DNA of 64,000 nucleotides, taken from assembly GCF_003234655.2 (NCBI RefSeq), contig NZ_CP126271.1, forward strand, positions 496,001-560,000, given 5' to 3'. How positions within the stretch are numbered: the first letter of the stretch is position 1; each line of letters opens with the position of its first letter. Below are positions 15,861 through 24,875 of the stretch, one piece after another. The position numbers and the translations under genes are program-made. This stretch comes from Curtobacterium sp. MCLR17_007. GTDB lineage: Bacteria; Actinomycetota; Actinomycetes; Actinomycetales; Microbacteriaceae. The notes under the pieces are model-generated. The model ran no database searches. It worked only from the letters and a program-made list of their open reading frames with translations, and was not told where the DNA came from.

Positions 15861-16484
15861 ATGACCGACCAGCGCTGGATCAAGATCTGCGGCCTGTCCA
15901 CGCCCGACGCGGTGGACGTCGCCGTCGATGCGGGCGCCGACGCGGTCGGGTTCGTCTTCGCCGCGGGCAGCCCCCGCACCGTGACCGCCGACCTGGCGAA
16001 GGAACTCGTCGAGCGCGTGCCCGACGGGGTCGATGCCGTGGGGGTCTTCCGCGACCAGGAGATCGACGAGGTCGTCGGGATCGCCTCGGCGGTGGGGCTC
16101 ACGACCCTGCAGCTGCACGGCGGCGAGTCGGCGACCGACTTCGCTCGCGCGCGGGACGCCGGCTTCTTCACGATCCGGGCGGTCGCGGCGCAGGACTACC
16201 TGCGTGAGACGCCGGACGAGCGTGCCGCGTACGACCACGATCTGCTGCTGCTCGACGCGGCTGAGCCGGGCAGCGGGCGGCTCATCGACTCGGTAACGCT
16301 GGCCGACGGCATCGACGAAGCCTGGATCCTTGCCGGGGGGCTCACCCCGGCGAACGTCGTGGCCGCGGTGGGTGCGCTCGACCCGGACGGGGTCGACGTG
16401 TCGAGCGGCGTGGAGTCCGAGCGCGGTGTGAAGGACGCGGCCAAGATCCGGGCGTTCGTCGAGGCGGTCCGCAGCATCGGCTGA
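15861..16484 (+). CDS. trpF: Phosphoribosylanthranilate isomerase family protein
   Basis: This 207-residue TIM-barrel protein has the TrpF N-terminus WIKICGLSTPDAVDVAVDAG with the catalytic Cys, GFVFAAGSPRTV, LQLHGGES, the ILAGGLTPANVVAAV phosphate-binding segment and GVDVSSGVESERGVKDAAKI. TrpF isomerises N-(5-phosphoribosyl)anthranilate in tryptophan synthesis. No other trp gene is nearby, which is common in actinobacteria. ATG 15861 is preferred because an AGGA lies 9 bp before it; ATG 15852 is in frame. Confidence 0.9.
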   Translation: MTDQRWIKICGLSTPDAVDVAVDAGADAVGFVFAAGSPRTVTADLAKELVERVPDGVDAVGVFRDQEIDEVVGIASAVGLTTLQLHGGESATDFARARDAGFFTIRAVAAQDYLRETPDERAAYDHDLLLLDAAEPGSGRLIDSVTLADGIDEAWILAGGLTPANVVAAVGALDPDGVDVSSGVESERGVKDAAKIRAFVEAVRSIG

Positions 16485-16535
16485 CGCGGGCTGCCGCGGC
16501 GCGCGGGCGCCCCGACGAGGCGGACGCACGGCGGC

Positions 16536-16570
16536 GGGACGGGACGGCACCGGGCCTCCCGTCCGCTCGT
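16536..16570. terminator. Degenerate member of the GGAGGC hairpin family
   Basis: The right arm GGCACCGGGCCTCCCGTCC is intact but the left arm (GACGGGACGGCACC) has lost the middle part, leaving an imperfect stem. It lies between the convergent trpF and HAD genes. Confidence 0.45.
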
Positions 16571-16578
16571 GGTGACGG

Positions 16579-17349
16579 TCAGACGGACGTGACCCGCAGC
16601 GTCGGGATCAGGTCGGTCAGGAAGGCGTCGGTGTCCTCCCACCCCTCGACCGCGTGGCAGGGGACGCCGAGCGCCTTGACCGGGTAGTCGTTGCCCTCGG
16701 GATCGAGCCGGTCGCCGACGAAGAGCATGTCGTCCAGCGCGATGCCGGTGATCTCCGCCAGCCGCTGCATGCCGTAGGCCTTGTCGATGCCCTTGCGTGT
16801 GATGTCGACGCTGGTGGAGCCGCCGGACCGGACCTCGAGGTCGGGGAGCTCGGCCTGCACCCGGCGGCGCAGGTCGTCCTTCTTGGCGCCGGTCGGGTCC
16901 CAGGCCTTCTTGACGTCGACCGGCGCGCGCTGGCCGAGCGCGGAGAACGTGATCTGTGAGCCGCGGTCCTCGAGGATGTCACCCCAGGTCTCGGACTCCC
17001 AGTACCCGGCGTCCTTCGCGACGGACTCGACGGCCGCCAGAGCACGGGCCTTCTGGTCGTCGGTGAGGTCCTCGGCGTACTGCAGCGCCCAGTCGTCACC
17101 CGACCAGCGGTAGTAGCGGGTGCCGCAGGTGGGCAGCAGGTGCAGGTCGTCGAGGGTGAGCCCGTCGCGGTGACGCAGCGGTGTGACCAGCTGCTGCTCG
17201 AACTGCGCGAAGTTGCCGCCGGAGATGACCGCCACCGGGACCGTCTCGAGCAGGGCGGCGAAGGTCTCGAGCATGCGGGGGTCGAGCGAGGACTTCGAGG
17301 GGGCGAGGGTGTCGTCCAGGTCGAAGGCCACGAGGCGTGGTGCGGTCAT
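16579..17349 (-). CDS. HAD-IIB family phosphatase
   Basis: A 256-residue HAD-superfamily hydrolase of the Cof/phosphomannomutase-like subclass. The nucleophile motif FDLDDTLAPSK is at residues 8-18, motif II is VAVISGGNFAQF, and motifs III-IV are near KKDDLRRR and FVGDRLDPEGNDYPVKALG. Such enzymes dephosphorylate sugar phosphates; the exact substrate is unknown. The start MTAPRLVAFD is chosen over an upstream in-frame Met because CAGAAT lies 7 bp upstream in a leaderless arrangement and the family begins here. It is convergent with trpF. Confidence 0.87.
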   Translation of the reverse strand: MTAPRLVAFDLDDTLAPSKSSLDPRMLETFAALLETVPVAVISGGNFAQFEQQLVTPLRHRDGLTLDDLHLLPTCGTRYYRWSGDDWALQYAEDLTDDQKARALAAVESVAKDAGYWESETWGDILEDRGSQITFSALGQRAPVDVKKAWDPTGAKKDDLRRRVQAELPDLEVRSGGSTSVDITRKGIDKAYGMQRLAEITGIALDDMLFVGDRLDPEGNDYPVKALGVPCHAVEGWEDTDAFLTDLIPTLRVTSV

Positions 17350-17425
17350 GGCGCCGATTCTGTCATGTCGACCAGGCCCGGATGCGGCCCGCAACCGATG
17401 TGTGCGGGAAGCCGACCGCGACCCG

Positions 17426-18016
17426 CTACTCCTTGACGAGCACGACCTCGTCGAGCGGGATGCGGGTGCGGGGAGCGACCTCGCGCTCCGCGGCCTTGTC
17501 GTCGAGCTGGTCCGGGTGCGCGACCGTGCCGATCGCCGTCACCGTGTACGGCAGGAAGCGCTCGGGCAGGTCGAACGCAGCGCGGAGGCCCTGGGCGTCG
17601 ATCCCGGCCATCTGGTGCACGTGGAGGCCCTCGGCGTGCGCCTGCACCGTCAGCGCGGCGAGCGACTGGCCGAGGTCGTACTGGGCGAACGGACGCTCGT
17701 CGCCACCGTCGGACACGGTCTCGAGCACGCCGACCACCAGTGCACTTGCGCGGAACGCCCACGCGGCGTTGAAGCCCAGCAGGTTGTCGTTGATCTTCCG
17801 GAACGTCTCGGTGCCGCGGCGGCCGGCGATGAAGCGGCGCGGCTGGAGGTTCATCGCGGACGGGGCCCAGCGGGCGGCCTCGAGGACGGCGTCGAGCTGC
17901 GCCTCGGTCATGGTCGCGGACTCGTCGTAGGAACGCGGGCTCCACCGCTCCTCGAGCAGGGGCACGAGCGGCTGGCTCGAGTCGGTGGAACGGGAGAGGG
18001 TCGTCACGTCGGTCAT
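17426..18016 (-). CDS. Nitroreductase family protein
   Basis: A 196-residue FMN-dependent nitroreductase-like oxidoreductase. Visible are the N-terminal RWSPRSYDESATMTEAQLD with the FMN-phosphate-contacting RSYD, RWAPSAMNLQPRRF, and the middle QYDLGQSLAALTVQAHAEGL, ending YTVTAIGTVAHPDQL. These enzymes reduce nitro or quinone compounds with NAD(P)H. It is divergent from the AEC permease with 93 bp between starts. The physiological substrate is not evident. Confidence 0.88.
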   Translation of the reverse strand: MTDVTTLSRSTDSSQPLVPLLEERWSPRSYDESATMTEAQLDAVLEAARWAPSAMNLQPRRFIAGRRGTETFRKINDNLLGFNAAWAFRASALVVGVLETVSDGGDERPFAQYDLGQSLAALTVQAHAEGLHVHQMAGIDAQGLRAAFDLPERFLPYTVTAIGTVAHPDQLDDKAAEREVAPRTRIPLDEVVLVKE

Positions 18017-18109
18017 GCCGGTGTGAACGACGGTCGATGCGTTCGTATTTCCAGTCTGAACGACGTCACATGTCGCCGATCGTCCGGGCGGGATGCCAGG
18101 ATGGCGGGG

Positions 18110-19033
18110 ATGGGTGGCGTTCTGATCGGCTTCGCGATCATCGGCGCGATCATCGCGGCCGGGTACGGCGTCGGTCGAGCCGGGCTGCTCGGACCGCACG
18201 CCCAGTTCGTGATGAGTCGACTGGCGTTCTTCGTGCTCATGCCGTGCCTGCTGTTCCACACGATCGCCACGGCAGACATCGCCGCGCTGGTCTCCCCGAT
18301 GCTGTGGGTGTCGCTGCTGAGCGCCGTCGTGGTCGCCCTCGGCACTGCGGCGGTGTTCGCCCTGGTCCTCCGCCGCTCGGTGACCGTCACGACCGTGGGC
18401 GCGCTCGCCGCGAGCTACGTCAACGCGAACAACATCGGGCTGCCGGTCGCGGTCTACGTCCTCGGACAGGCCACCGCGGTCGTGCCGGTCATCCTGCTGC
18501 AGCTCGTCGTGATGGCGCCGATCGCGCTGACGATCCTCGACGCCGCGACGGCGTCCGGACGCGGGTGGAAGCGCCGCGTGCTCGGTCCGGTGTCGAACCC
18601 GCTGATCATCGCCTCGCTGCTCGGGCTGCTGTGCTCGGCGTTCCGCATCGACCTGCCCACGCCGGTGCTCGAGCCGTTCTCGCTGGTGGGAGCCGCCGCG
18701 GTGCCGGTCGTGCTCCTGTCGTTCGGCATGAGCCTGCACGGGTCCGCTCCGCTGCGTGACCCCGCGATCCGCACGGACGTGATCGTGGCGTCGTCGATCA
18801 AGCTCGTGGTGATGCCGGCCGTCGCGTTCGTGCTCGCACGCTTCGTGTTCGGCCTGGGGGAGCAGCAGGTCTTCGTGCTGACGACGCTCGGCGCGCTGCC
18901 GGCGGCCCAGAACGTGTTCAACTACGCCCAGCGCTACGGTGCGGCGGTGCCGGTGGCGCGCGACGTGGTGCTCATCTCGACGATCGGCGCGGTGCCGGTG
19001 CTCGTCGCCATCGCCGCGCTCCTGCACCCGTAG
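18110..19033 (+). CDS. AEC family permease
   Basis: A 307-residue auxin-efflux-carrier (AEC/BART) family transporter with about ten membrane helices. The family's first helix FAIIGAIIAAGYGVGRAGLL is followed by LAFFVLMPCLLFHTIATADI, and the conserved NANNIGLPVAVYVLG and LPAAQNVFNYAQRYG segments are present. ATG 18110 has an AGGA 8 bp upstream; ATG 18101 is in frame. Substrate is unknown; bacterial relatives carry malate or malonate. Confidence 0.88.
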   Translation: MGGVLIGFAIIGAIIAAGYGVGRAGLLGPHAQFVMSRLAFFVLMPCLLFHTIATADIAALVSPMLWVSLLSAVVVALGTAAVFALVLRRSVTVTTVGALAASYVNANNIGLPVAVYVLGQATAVVPVILLQLVVMAPIALTILDAATASGRGWKRRVLGPVSNPLIIASLLGLLCSAFRIDLPTPVLEPFSLVGAAAVPVVLLSFGMSLHGSAPLRDPAIRTDVIVASSIKLVVMPAVAFVLARFVFGLGEQQVFVLTTLGALPAAQNVFNYAQRYGAAVPVARDVVLISTIGAVPVLVAIAALLHP

Positions 19034-19078
19034 GGCGGGGCGGGGCGGTGTCGGGGCCGGTGGGCGTCCGCGCGCCGA

Positions 19079-19192
19079 GGTCGCACGACTCGCCGCTGGC
19101 GGACGTCGAGGTCACGAGAACCGTCGCGACGCTCCTGCTCGAACGGCCGACTCTGCGACGTCGGCGGGATGTGGGTGGCGAGTCGTGCGACC
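19079..19192. repeat. Copy E of the inverted-end element, full length (GGTCGC type)
   Basis: The ends are exact 16-bp inverted repeats: GGTCGCACGACTCGCC at 19079-19094 and its complement at 19177-19192. An internal GGTCAC at 19110 marks the start of an 83-bp core equivalent to the 82-bp core of the other copies. Confidence 0.82.
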
Positions 19193-19302
19193 AAGACCAC
19201 GCCGTCACGCCGCACCTGCCATCAAGGGGGTGGGCAATCGCCGGACTGGAGGCGCGGGGCGGGGCCGGTACGGGCCTCCCGTCCAGCAGATGGTCGCGAC
19301 CA

Positions 19303-19416
19303 GGTCGCAGCACTCGCCGCTCACCTCGTGCCGAGGTCGCACACCGTGCCGGACGCCCGAGGCCCAGGCGACCGTTTCCGCGCCGTCGGCAACCGTGAGC
19401 GGCGAGTTGTGCGATC
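19303..19416. repeat. Copy C of the inverted-end element, full length (GGTCGC type)
   Basis: The left end GGTCGCAGCACTCGCCGCTC pairs with the right end GAGCGGCGAGTTGTGCGATC with two mismatches. The 82-bp core starts at GGTCGCAC, 19335, and ends at 19416. Confidence 0.8.
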
Positions 19417-19444
19417 TCGGGGGAGCGGGAGCGGGAACGATCTC

Positions 19445-19492
19445 GCGGGCGCGGGCGCGGGAGCGGGAGCGGGAGCGGGAGCGGGAGCGGGC
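19445..19492. repeat. GCGGGA hexanucleotide repeat
   Basis: About eight head-to-tail GCGGGC/GCGGGA units lie directly after copy C and before the exonuclease III gene end. Simple-sequence expansion is the plain explanation. Confidence 0.8.
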
Positions 19493-19532
19493 GAGGGCGC
19501 GGGAGCAGGGCGGCGGGCGCGCCGCCCGGGCG

Positions 19533-20369
19533 TCAGAAGATCATCGGGCGGTCGTCGTCCAACGAGGTCTCGAGGTCCAGGTCGACGACGACGGGCACGT
19601 GGTCGCTCGGGGCGTCGCCCTTGCGCTCGTCGCGGTGGATGGACGCCCCCGTGACGACGTCGGCGAACCCCTGGGACCCCATCACGAAGTCGATGCGCAT
19701 GCCCTCGTTGCGGGGGAACCGCAGCTGCTTGTAGTCCCAGTACGTGTACCCGGTGGGGACGAGCGGCCGGACGACGTCCTGCAGGCCGCGCTCCTCGAAG
19801 GTGCGGAACGCGGACCGCTCGGGCTCGCTGACGTGGGTCGCACCCTCGAACACGCGCATGTCCCAGACGTCCTCGTCGAGCGGCGCGACGTTCCAGTCGC
19901 CCATGAGCGCGAGCTTGAGCGACGGGTCGGCCTCGAGCCACTCGGCGGTGCGGTCGGCCAGCTGCGCGAGCCAGTCGAGCTTGTACGTGTAGTGCGGGTC
20001 CCCGAGCTCGCGGCCGTTCGGCACGTAGAGGCTCCACAGCCGGACGTCGTCGACGGTGACGCCGATGGCGCGGGCCTCGACGGGAAGGTCGGGACCCTCG
20101 TGGCCCTTGAGGAAGCCGGGCTGGCCGGGGAAGTCGCGGGTGACGTCCTCCATCGGCAGTCGACTGGCGAACGCGACCCCGTTCCACTGGTTCAGGCCGT
20201 GCGCCTCGACGTGGTAGCCGGCGGCCTCGAACGCCTCGACCGGGAACTGCTCGGGCTTGCACTTGATCTCCTGCATGCCGAGCACGTCGACGTCCTGGCG
20301 GACGAGCCAGTCGACGACCCTGCCGACTCGGGTGCGGACGGAGTTCACGTTCCAGGTCGCGACGCGCAT
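19533..20369 (-). CDS. xthA: Exodeoxyribonuclease III
   Basis: A 278-residue ExoIII/AP endonuclease. Motifs: MRVATWNVNSVRTRVGRV, GMQEIKCKPEQFP (metal-binding Glu), WSLYVPNGRELGDPHY, MGDWNVAPLDEDVWD (Asp/Asn), YTYWDYKQLRFPRNEGMRID and APSDHVPVVVDL (catalytic His). It cleaves at abasic sites and trims 3' ends in base excision repair. The start is preceded by TAGGTT at 7 bp on the minus strand with no ribosome-binding site, the leaderless pattern. It is divergent from the APH-like gene. Confidence 0.95.
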   Translation of the reverse strand: MRVATWNVNSVRTRVGRVVDWLVRQDVDVLGMQEIKCKPEQFPVEAFEAAGYHVEAHGLNQWNGVAFASRLPMEDVTRDFPGQPGFLKGHEGPDLPVEARAIGVTVDDVRLWSLYVPNGRELGDPHYTYKLDWLAQLADRTAEWLEADPSLKLALMGDWNVAPLDEDVWDMRVFEGATHVSEPERSAFRTFEERGLQDVVRPLVPTGYTYWDYKQLRFPRNEGMRIDFVMGSQGFADVVTGASIHRDERKGDAPSDHVPVVVDLDLETSLDDDRPMIF

Positions 20370-20450
20370 GGGATCGAACCTACCCGTCGCGACCGGGGGA
20401 CGAGTGCGGGGTGACGGCAGCCGGACGGACGGGTGGTGTTGGCTGGCCGT

Positions 20451-21236
20451 ATGACGTCGAAGAACGGGATCCCCGGCGTCGGCGAGGTCGTCGACGTGCC
20501 GGAGCCGATCGCGCGACTCGCCGCGGGTCGGCCGCTCGCGCCGGTGTGGGTGAACGCGATCGGCGGGAAGACCTTCCGCGTGGGCGGCGACGGCCGCGCC
20601 GACACGGCGGACGAGTACCTGAAGTGGGTCCCGCGTCCGTACACGGTCTGGGTCGGTGCCGAGGCGGAACGGCTCCGGTGGGCGGGACGGTGGCTGCGGG
20701 TGCCCGAGGTCCTGGACCACGGCGCCGACGACGATGGTGCCTGGCTACGGACCCGTGCGGTCCCCGGGTGGAGTGCGGTCGACCCGCGCTGGCGGGACGA
20801 ACCACGGACGGCCGTCGTGGCCATCGCCGAGGGGCTCCGCGCGATGCACGACGCGCTCCCCGTCGCGGAGTGCCCGTTCGACTGGTCGGCCGCGATGCGG
20901 CTGGACCGTTCCCGTGCCGCCGGCGTCGACGTGGACCGCCTCGGTCCGGCTCCCGACCCGGACGTACTGGTCGTCTGCCACGGCGACGCGTGCTCACCGA
21001 ACACCCTGCTCGGGGACGACGGCCGGTGGATCGGCCACGTGGACCTGGGCTCCCTCGGGGTCGCCGACCGGTGGGCGGACATCGCCGTGGCGACGATGGC
21101 GCTCGGCTGGAACTACGGGCCGGGGTGGGACGATGTGTTCCACGGGGCGTACGGCGTCACGGTCGACCGGGAACGCACTGCCTGGTACCGGGCGCTGTGG
21201 GACCTGAGCGTGGACGAGGTGGACGCGACGGGCTAG
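20451..21236 (+). CDS. Aminoglycoside 3'-phosphotransferase-like kinase
   Basis: A 261-residue APH-family kinase. The catalytic loop VCHGDACSPNTLLGDDGRW and the metal-binding segment GHVDLGSLGVADRWADIAVA closely follow the APH(3') pattern (HGDxCxPN ... DxGRxGVADRxxDIA), with Leu-Gly-Ser where known enzymes have Gly-Arg. The N-terminal lobe contains GGKTFRVGGDG and EYLKWVP (ATP-binding Lys). It may phosphorylate aminoglycosides or an unknown endogenous alcohol; no mobile DNA flanks it, so it looks chromosomal. Its stop codon TAG shares bases with the stop of the convergent M23 gene. Confidence 0.85.
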   Translation: MTSKNGIPGVGEVVDVPEPIARLAAGRPLAPVWVNAIGGKTFRVGGDGRADTADEYLKWVPRPYTVWVGAEAERLRWAGRWLRVPEVLDHGADDDGAWLRTRAVPGWSAVDPRWRDEPRTAVVAIAEGLRAMHDALPVAECPFDWSAAMRLDRSRAAGVDVDRLGPAPDPDVLVVCHGDACSPNTLLGDDGRWIGHVDLGSLGVADRWADIAVATMALGWNYGPGWDDVFHGAYGVTVDRERTAWYRALWDLSVDEVDATG

Positions 21237-22567
21237 AAGCCGACGCCGCGGGCCGCCATGAACGACACCGGGTTCGTGGTGCCGCCGCCGACGTGGGTCT
21301 CGTAGTGCAGGTGGCAGCCGGTCGAGTTGCCGGTCGACCCGACGAGGGCGACGAGGGTGCCCGCGGCGACCTGCTGGCCCGTGGCCACGCGGAAGCCACC
21401 GCTGACGATGTGCCCGTAGGCGCTCTTGACGCCACCACCGTGGTTGATGCGCACGTAGTTGCCGTAGCCGCCGTACCAGCCGACGTACTCGACCGTGCCC
21501 GCAGCCGCGGCGACGATGGCCGTCGAGCAGCCGCTGCCGAGGTCGATGCCGTCGTGGAAGGTCTGCGCGCCCGTGATCGGGTGCACGCGCGTGCCGTACC
21601 CGCTGGTGATGTACCCGCCGGCCGGACGGACCCATCCGGAACCGGAGCCGGAGCCGACGGCGCCACCACCGCCACCGCCGCTGCCGCCACCGCCACCGCT
21701 GTTGCTGGCCGCAGCTGCTGCGGCCGCCCGGGCTGCCGCAGCCGCCGCCGCGGCACGGGCGCGTTCCTCGGCCGCCTTGCGCTCGGCCTCGCCCTTCGCG
21801 AACTCGGCTTCGGTCCGGACCCGACCCGACTTGAGCGTCGCGAGCTGCGCTTCGAGTCGCGCCTTGTTGTCCTGTTGCTCGTCGTAGGCGGACTGGGCGC
21901 GGTCGGACGCGGCCTGGGCCTCGGCCATGCGGTCTTCGGCCTCGGCGGCGAGTTCGGCGAGCTCGGTGGCGGCGCGGTCCGCCTGGCCGGACAGCGCCCG
22001 GGCGACCGCGGCATCGGCGCTGGCGACGGCTTCGACGCGTTCGGCCTGTTCCGAGAGCTTGCTCAGCGCGCCGAGGTCGTACAGCAGGTCACGCGAGTCG
22101 TCGCCCCCGCTGAGCACGCTCGAGGTGACGTCGGCACCGCCCGAGCGTGCCATCTGCGCGGCGAACTGACCGGCCTGGGCGGCGCTCTGCTCGGCGGTCT
22201 GGGCGTGTTCGTCGGCTTCGGCGCGGAGTCGCTGTTCCTTCTCCGCTGCGCGCTGGGACTTGCGCTGGGCGTCGGCGTACTCGTTGCCGCGGGCTTCGGC
22301 CTGGGCGACGGCGGCGTCGGCCTTGGCGGACAGGTCGCCGATCAGGGTCTGGATGCCGGAGATCTGCTCGTTCTTCTGGGACTCCTGCCCGCGGGCGGCG
22401 AGGACGTCGTCCCACGACGGGTAGGTCGCCGCCTGGGCCGGCGGCGCGTCGAGCACCAGGGCACCGGCGAGCCCGACGAGCGAGAGCCCGGCGACGGCGA
22501 AGCGCAGCGACCGGCGTGCGGGCACGCGGACGCGCGAGGGCTGGTGGGGCGCAGCAGATCGAGACAT
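21233..22567 (-). CDS. Secreted M23 peptidoglycan endopeptidase with coiled coil
   Basis: A 444-residue exported protein: signal peptide through APPAQAATY (about residue 47), a long Ala/Glu/Gln-rich coiled coil (about residues 55-290), an Ala-rich and then Gly-rich linker (GGGGGSGGGGGGAVGSGSGS), and a C-terminal LytM domain. The zinc ligands are in FHDGIDLG and in GCHLHYETH; GYGTRVHPITG is also conserved. This layout matches EnvC/RipA-type hydrolases or activators that split peptidoglycan at division. It is convergent with the APH gene with a 4-bp overlap of stops. Confidence 0.92.
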   Translation of the reverse strand: MSRSAAPHQPSRVRVPARRSLRFAVAGLSLVGLAGALVLDAPPAQAATYPSWDDVLAARGQESQKNEQISGIQTLIGDLSAKADAAVAQAEARGNEYADAQRKSQRAAEKEQRLRAEADEHAQTAEQSAAQAGQFAAQMARSGGADVTSSVLSGGDDSRDLLYDLGALSKLSEQAERVEAVASADAAVARALSGQADRAATELAELAAEAEDRMAEAQAASDRAQSAYDEQQDNKARLEAQLATLKSGRVRTEAEFAKGEAERKAAEERARAAAAAAAARAAAAAAASNSGGGGGSGGGGGGAVGSGSGSGWVRPAGGYITSGYGTRVHPITGAQTFHDGIDLGSGCSTAIVAAAAGTVEYVGWYGGYGNYVRINHGGGVKSAYGHIVSGGFRVATGQQVAAGTLVALVGSTGNSTGCHLHYETHVGGGTTNPVSFMAARGVGF

Positions 22568-22633
22568 CGGGAGCGAGCCTATACATCCGCACAGGATCTC
22601 CGCGACGCCGACGCACCGCCTGTGGAGAACTCG

Positions 22634-24247
22634 CTAGAAGCCCCGGTCCCGCCGGACCTCCGCGGCGCTGCCCACCACGCGGTCGCGCAGCGTCGTCGCC
22701 CCCGTCGTCCCCGCGTAGTCCCAGATGTCGAAGCCCGTGCAGTGCGTGACGGACAGCGGGGCGCCGAGCTGGTCCTCCACCGAGGTCGGCCACACGTCGC
22801 CGGACCCGACCACCACGAAGGTCGGGTCGGCGTCCCGGTAGGAGCCGAGGTCGACGAGCCACGGGTACACCTGGAACGAGTCGCGGACCTGCAGCATCCG
22901 GACGTTCGTCGACGCGTAGGTGGCGAGCGGCCGCACGGTCCAGAACTGCCCCACGCCGACGACGTCCCGGCCCGCTGCCCAGCGGTCCAGGCACGCGGCA
23001 GGGGCGTAGGAGGCGGTCCGCACCGTCCGGACCGTACTCGGCGCGACGGCGATCCCTGCGGCGAGCACCGCGGCCGTGCCGATCGCCAGCCCGACGCGGA
23101 TGCCCCGCGACGGTCGGTACACGCGCGTGCGGCGCACGGCGACGCGGATCAGTTCGCAGACGGCGATGAGCGCCAGCAGCGGCGCGACCACGACGGGCTC
23201 GAGGTAGCGCGGCGTCTCGGAGCCCGCGGCGACGACGCCGACCGACACCGCCACGATCGTGACGGCGGGCAGGGCCGAGGCGACGAGCACCGTGCGCGAC
23301 GCCCGCACCCGCCATGCCCACACCGTCCCGCCCGCGGAGAGCAGCACCCCCACCAGCATGAGCACGAGCCCCGCGTCGCCGGCCACCGTGCCCGACCGCA
23401 CGTCGGTGATCGACGCGAAGAACCCGAGCGTGGACACCGCCCGTTCCGGGTGCACGTACGTCGAGGGGTCGAGCGACACGAACGGCCGGAGCGGGATCCG
23501 CACGAGGTACCCGACGACGGCGCCGGCGATCACGGTGCCGGACAGCAGCAGCGCGGGCCGCCACGGCACCCGCTGCGCGAGGGCGAGCACGAGCAGCGTC
23601 ACGACGACCGGCGCCCCGGACCACGGCACGTACAGCGGGTTCGACGCGGTGGTGCAGGTCGCGACGAGCCCGAGCACGACGAGCACGGTGGTCGTCGCCC
23701 GACCGGTCCGCACCGCGCGCAGGACCAGCACCGCGGTGGCGAGCAGGGCCAGCGCGACCCCGTAGTAGTACGTCGTCGTGAGCAGCAGCGACGCGAGCTC
23801 GAGCGACGTGGCCGAGGCGCTCGACTCGGTCAGCACCAGCAGGGTCAGGAACGCGAGCGCGACGGCGGACACCGCGATCCGCGCCGGGCGTCCCGCCGCG
23901 GGCATCAGCTCGTTCGCCGCCGCCCGCAGCAGTGCGTAGACGCCGAGGAGCACCAGCACCCCGTTGAGCGCGAGGGCCTGCTGCGGTGTCGCGGTGACCA
24001 GCGAGCACAGCAGGTAGACCGGCAGTTCGGGGAAGAAGAACAGCGCGGGCGACATCGCCCACTCGAACGGGTCGCCCGCCTGCATCGAGCGCACGACCAG
24101 CGGGAGCAGGACCGAGTCGCCGTCGTACCAGAGCAACGAGACCCGGGCCGAGGCGATCACGTGCCGCAGGGCGATCACGGTCAGCGCCACCGCGACGACC
24201 ACACCGACGGCTTCGTGCGCGACGGCACGGAGACGGGCGGAACGCAT
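22634..24247 (-). CDS. Large polytopic membrane protein with extracellular C-terminus
   Basis: I do not recognise a named family. The 537-residue protein has about 10-11 transmembrane helices (residues 10-410) and then an extracytoplasmic domain of about 120 residues (CLDRWAAGRDVVGVGQFWTV) with two Cys. An acidic YDGDSVLLP motif follows the first helix, and the overall look is that of GT-C glycosyltransferase-like proteins, but the fold is not proven. The start at 24247 has TACGCT 7 bp upstream (leaderless pattern) and is divergent from pyrE. Confidence 0.75.
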   Translation of the reverse strand: MRSARLRAVAHEAVGVVVAVALTVIALRHVIASARVSLLWYDGDSVLLPLVVRSMQAGDPFEWAMSPALFFFPELPVYLLCSLVTATPQQALALNGVLVLLGVYALLRAAANELMPAAGRPARIAVSAVALAFLTLLVLTESSASATSLELASLLLTTTYYYGVALALLATAVLVLRAVRTGRATTTVLVVLGLVATCTTASNPLYVPWSGAPVVVTLLVLALAQRVPWRPALLLSGTVIAGAVVGYLVRIPLRPFVSLDPSTYVHPERAVSTLGFFASITDVRSGTVAGDAGLVLMLVGVLLSAGGTVWAWRVRASRTVLVASALPAVTIVAVSVGVVAAGSETPRYLEPVVVAPLLALIAVCELIRVAVRRTRVYRPSRGIRVGLAIGTAAVLAAGIAVAPSTVRTVRTASYAPAACLDRWAAGRDVVGVGQFWTVRPLATYASTNVRMLQVRDSFQVYPWLVDLGSYRDADPTFVVVGSGDVWPTSVEDQLGAPLSVTHCTGFDIWDYAGTTGATTLRDRVVGSAAEVRRDRGF

Positions 24248-24323
24248 GCTCGGGAGCGTACCCACGACCCCTCTGACCCCGCCGATGAGCGCCTGTGGGC
24301 TCGAACGGCTACCCTTGTGCGCT

Positions 24324-24875
24324 GTGACGGACGCGCGCGAGCAGTTGATCGACCACATCACGGCTGAGGCCGTGTTCCACGGTGACTTCACGCTGACCAG
24401 CGGCAAGAAGGCGACCTACTACATCGACCTCCGCAAGGTCAGCCTCGACCACCGCGTCGCGCCGCTGATCGGACAGGTCATGACCGAGATCATCGACCGG
24501 GTCCCGGACGTCGTCGCCGTCGGCGGACTGACGATGGGCGCCGACCCCATCGCCAGCGCCGTCCTGCACCAGGCCGCCGCCCAGGGCAAGGCCTACGACG
24601 CCTTCGTCGTCCGCAAGGAGCCCAAGGACCACGGGCGCGGCAAGCAGGTCGAGGGTCCGGACCTGCGCGGCAAGCGCGTGGTCGTGCTCGAGGACACCTC
24701 GACCACCGGCGGCTCCCCGCTCAAGGCCGCGGAGGCGCTCGAGCGCGAGGGCGCGATCGTCGCCGCCGTGGCGGTCGTCGTCGACCGTGACACCGGCGCC
24801 AAGGAGAAGATCGAAGCCGCCGGGTACCCGTACTTCGCTGCCATCGGGTTGGCTGATCTGGGGCTGTCCGCGTGA
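24324..24875 (+). CDS. pyrE: Orotate phosphoribosyltransferase
   Basis: A 183-residue OPRTase making orotidine-5'-phosphate from orotate and PRPP. Seen: HGDFTLTSGKKATYYIDLRK, the flexible loop VVRKEPKDHGRGKQVEGPDL and the PRPP motif VVVLEDTSTTGGSPLKAAEA. The GTG start has no ribosome-binding site but TACCCT lies 8 bp upstream, so the mRNA may be leaderless. Its stop overlaps the GTG of the septum-formation gene by 4 bp. Confidence 0.95.
   Translation: MTDAREQLIDHITAEAVFHGDFTLTSGKKATYYIDLRKVSLDHRVAPLIGQVMTEIIDRVPDVVAVGGLTMGADPIASAVLHQAAAQGKAYDAFVVRKEPKDHGRGKQVEGPDLRGKRVVVLEDTSTTGGSPLKAAEALEREGAIVAAVAVVVDRDTGAKEKIEAAGYPYFAAIGLADLGLSA

Larger units (their letters stand above)
19034..19532. other. 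Repeat-filled non-coding stretch
   Basis: This 499-bp gap has no convincing gene. It holds two copies of the 115-bp inverted-end element (19079-19192 and 19303-19416), a degenerate GGAGGC hairpin at about 19245-19287, and a run of GCGGGA/GCGGGC hexanucleotides at 19445-19492. Confidence 0.7.

Noticed and set aside
18101..18110. ATG at 18101 as start of the AEC permease
   Set aside because: AGGA overlaps this codon and is correctly spaced for the ATG at 18110 instead.
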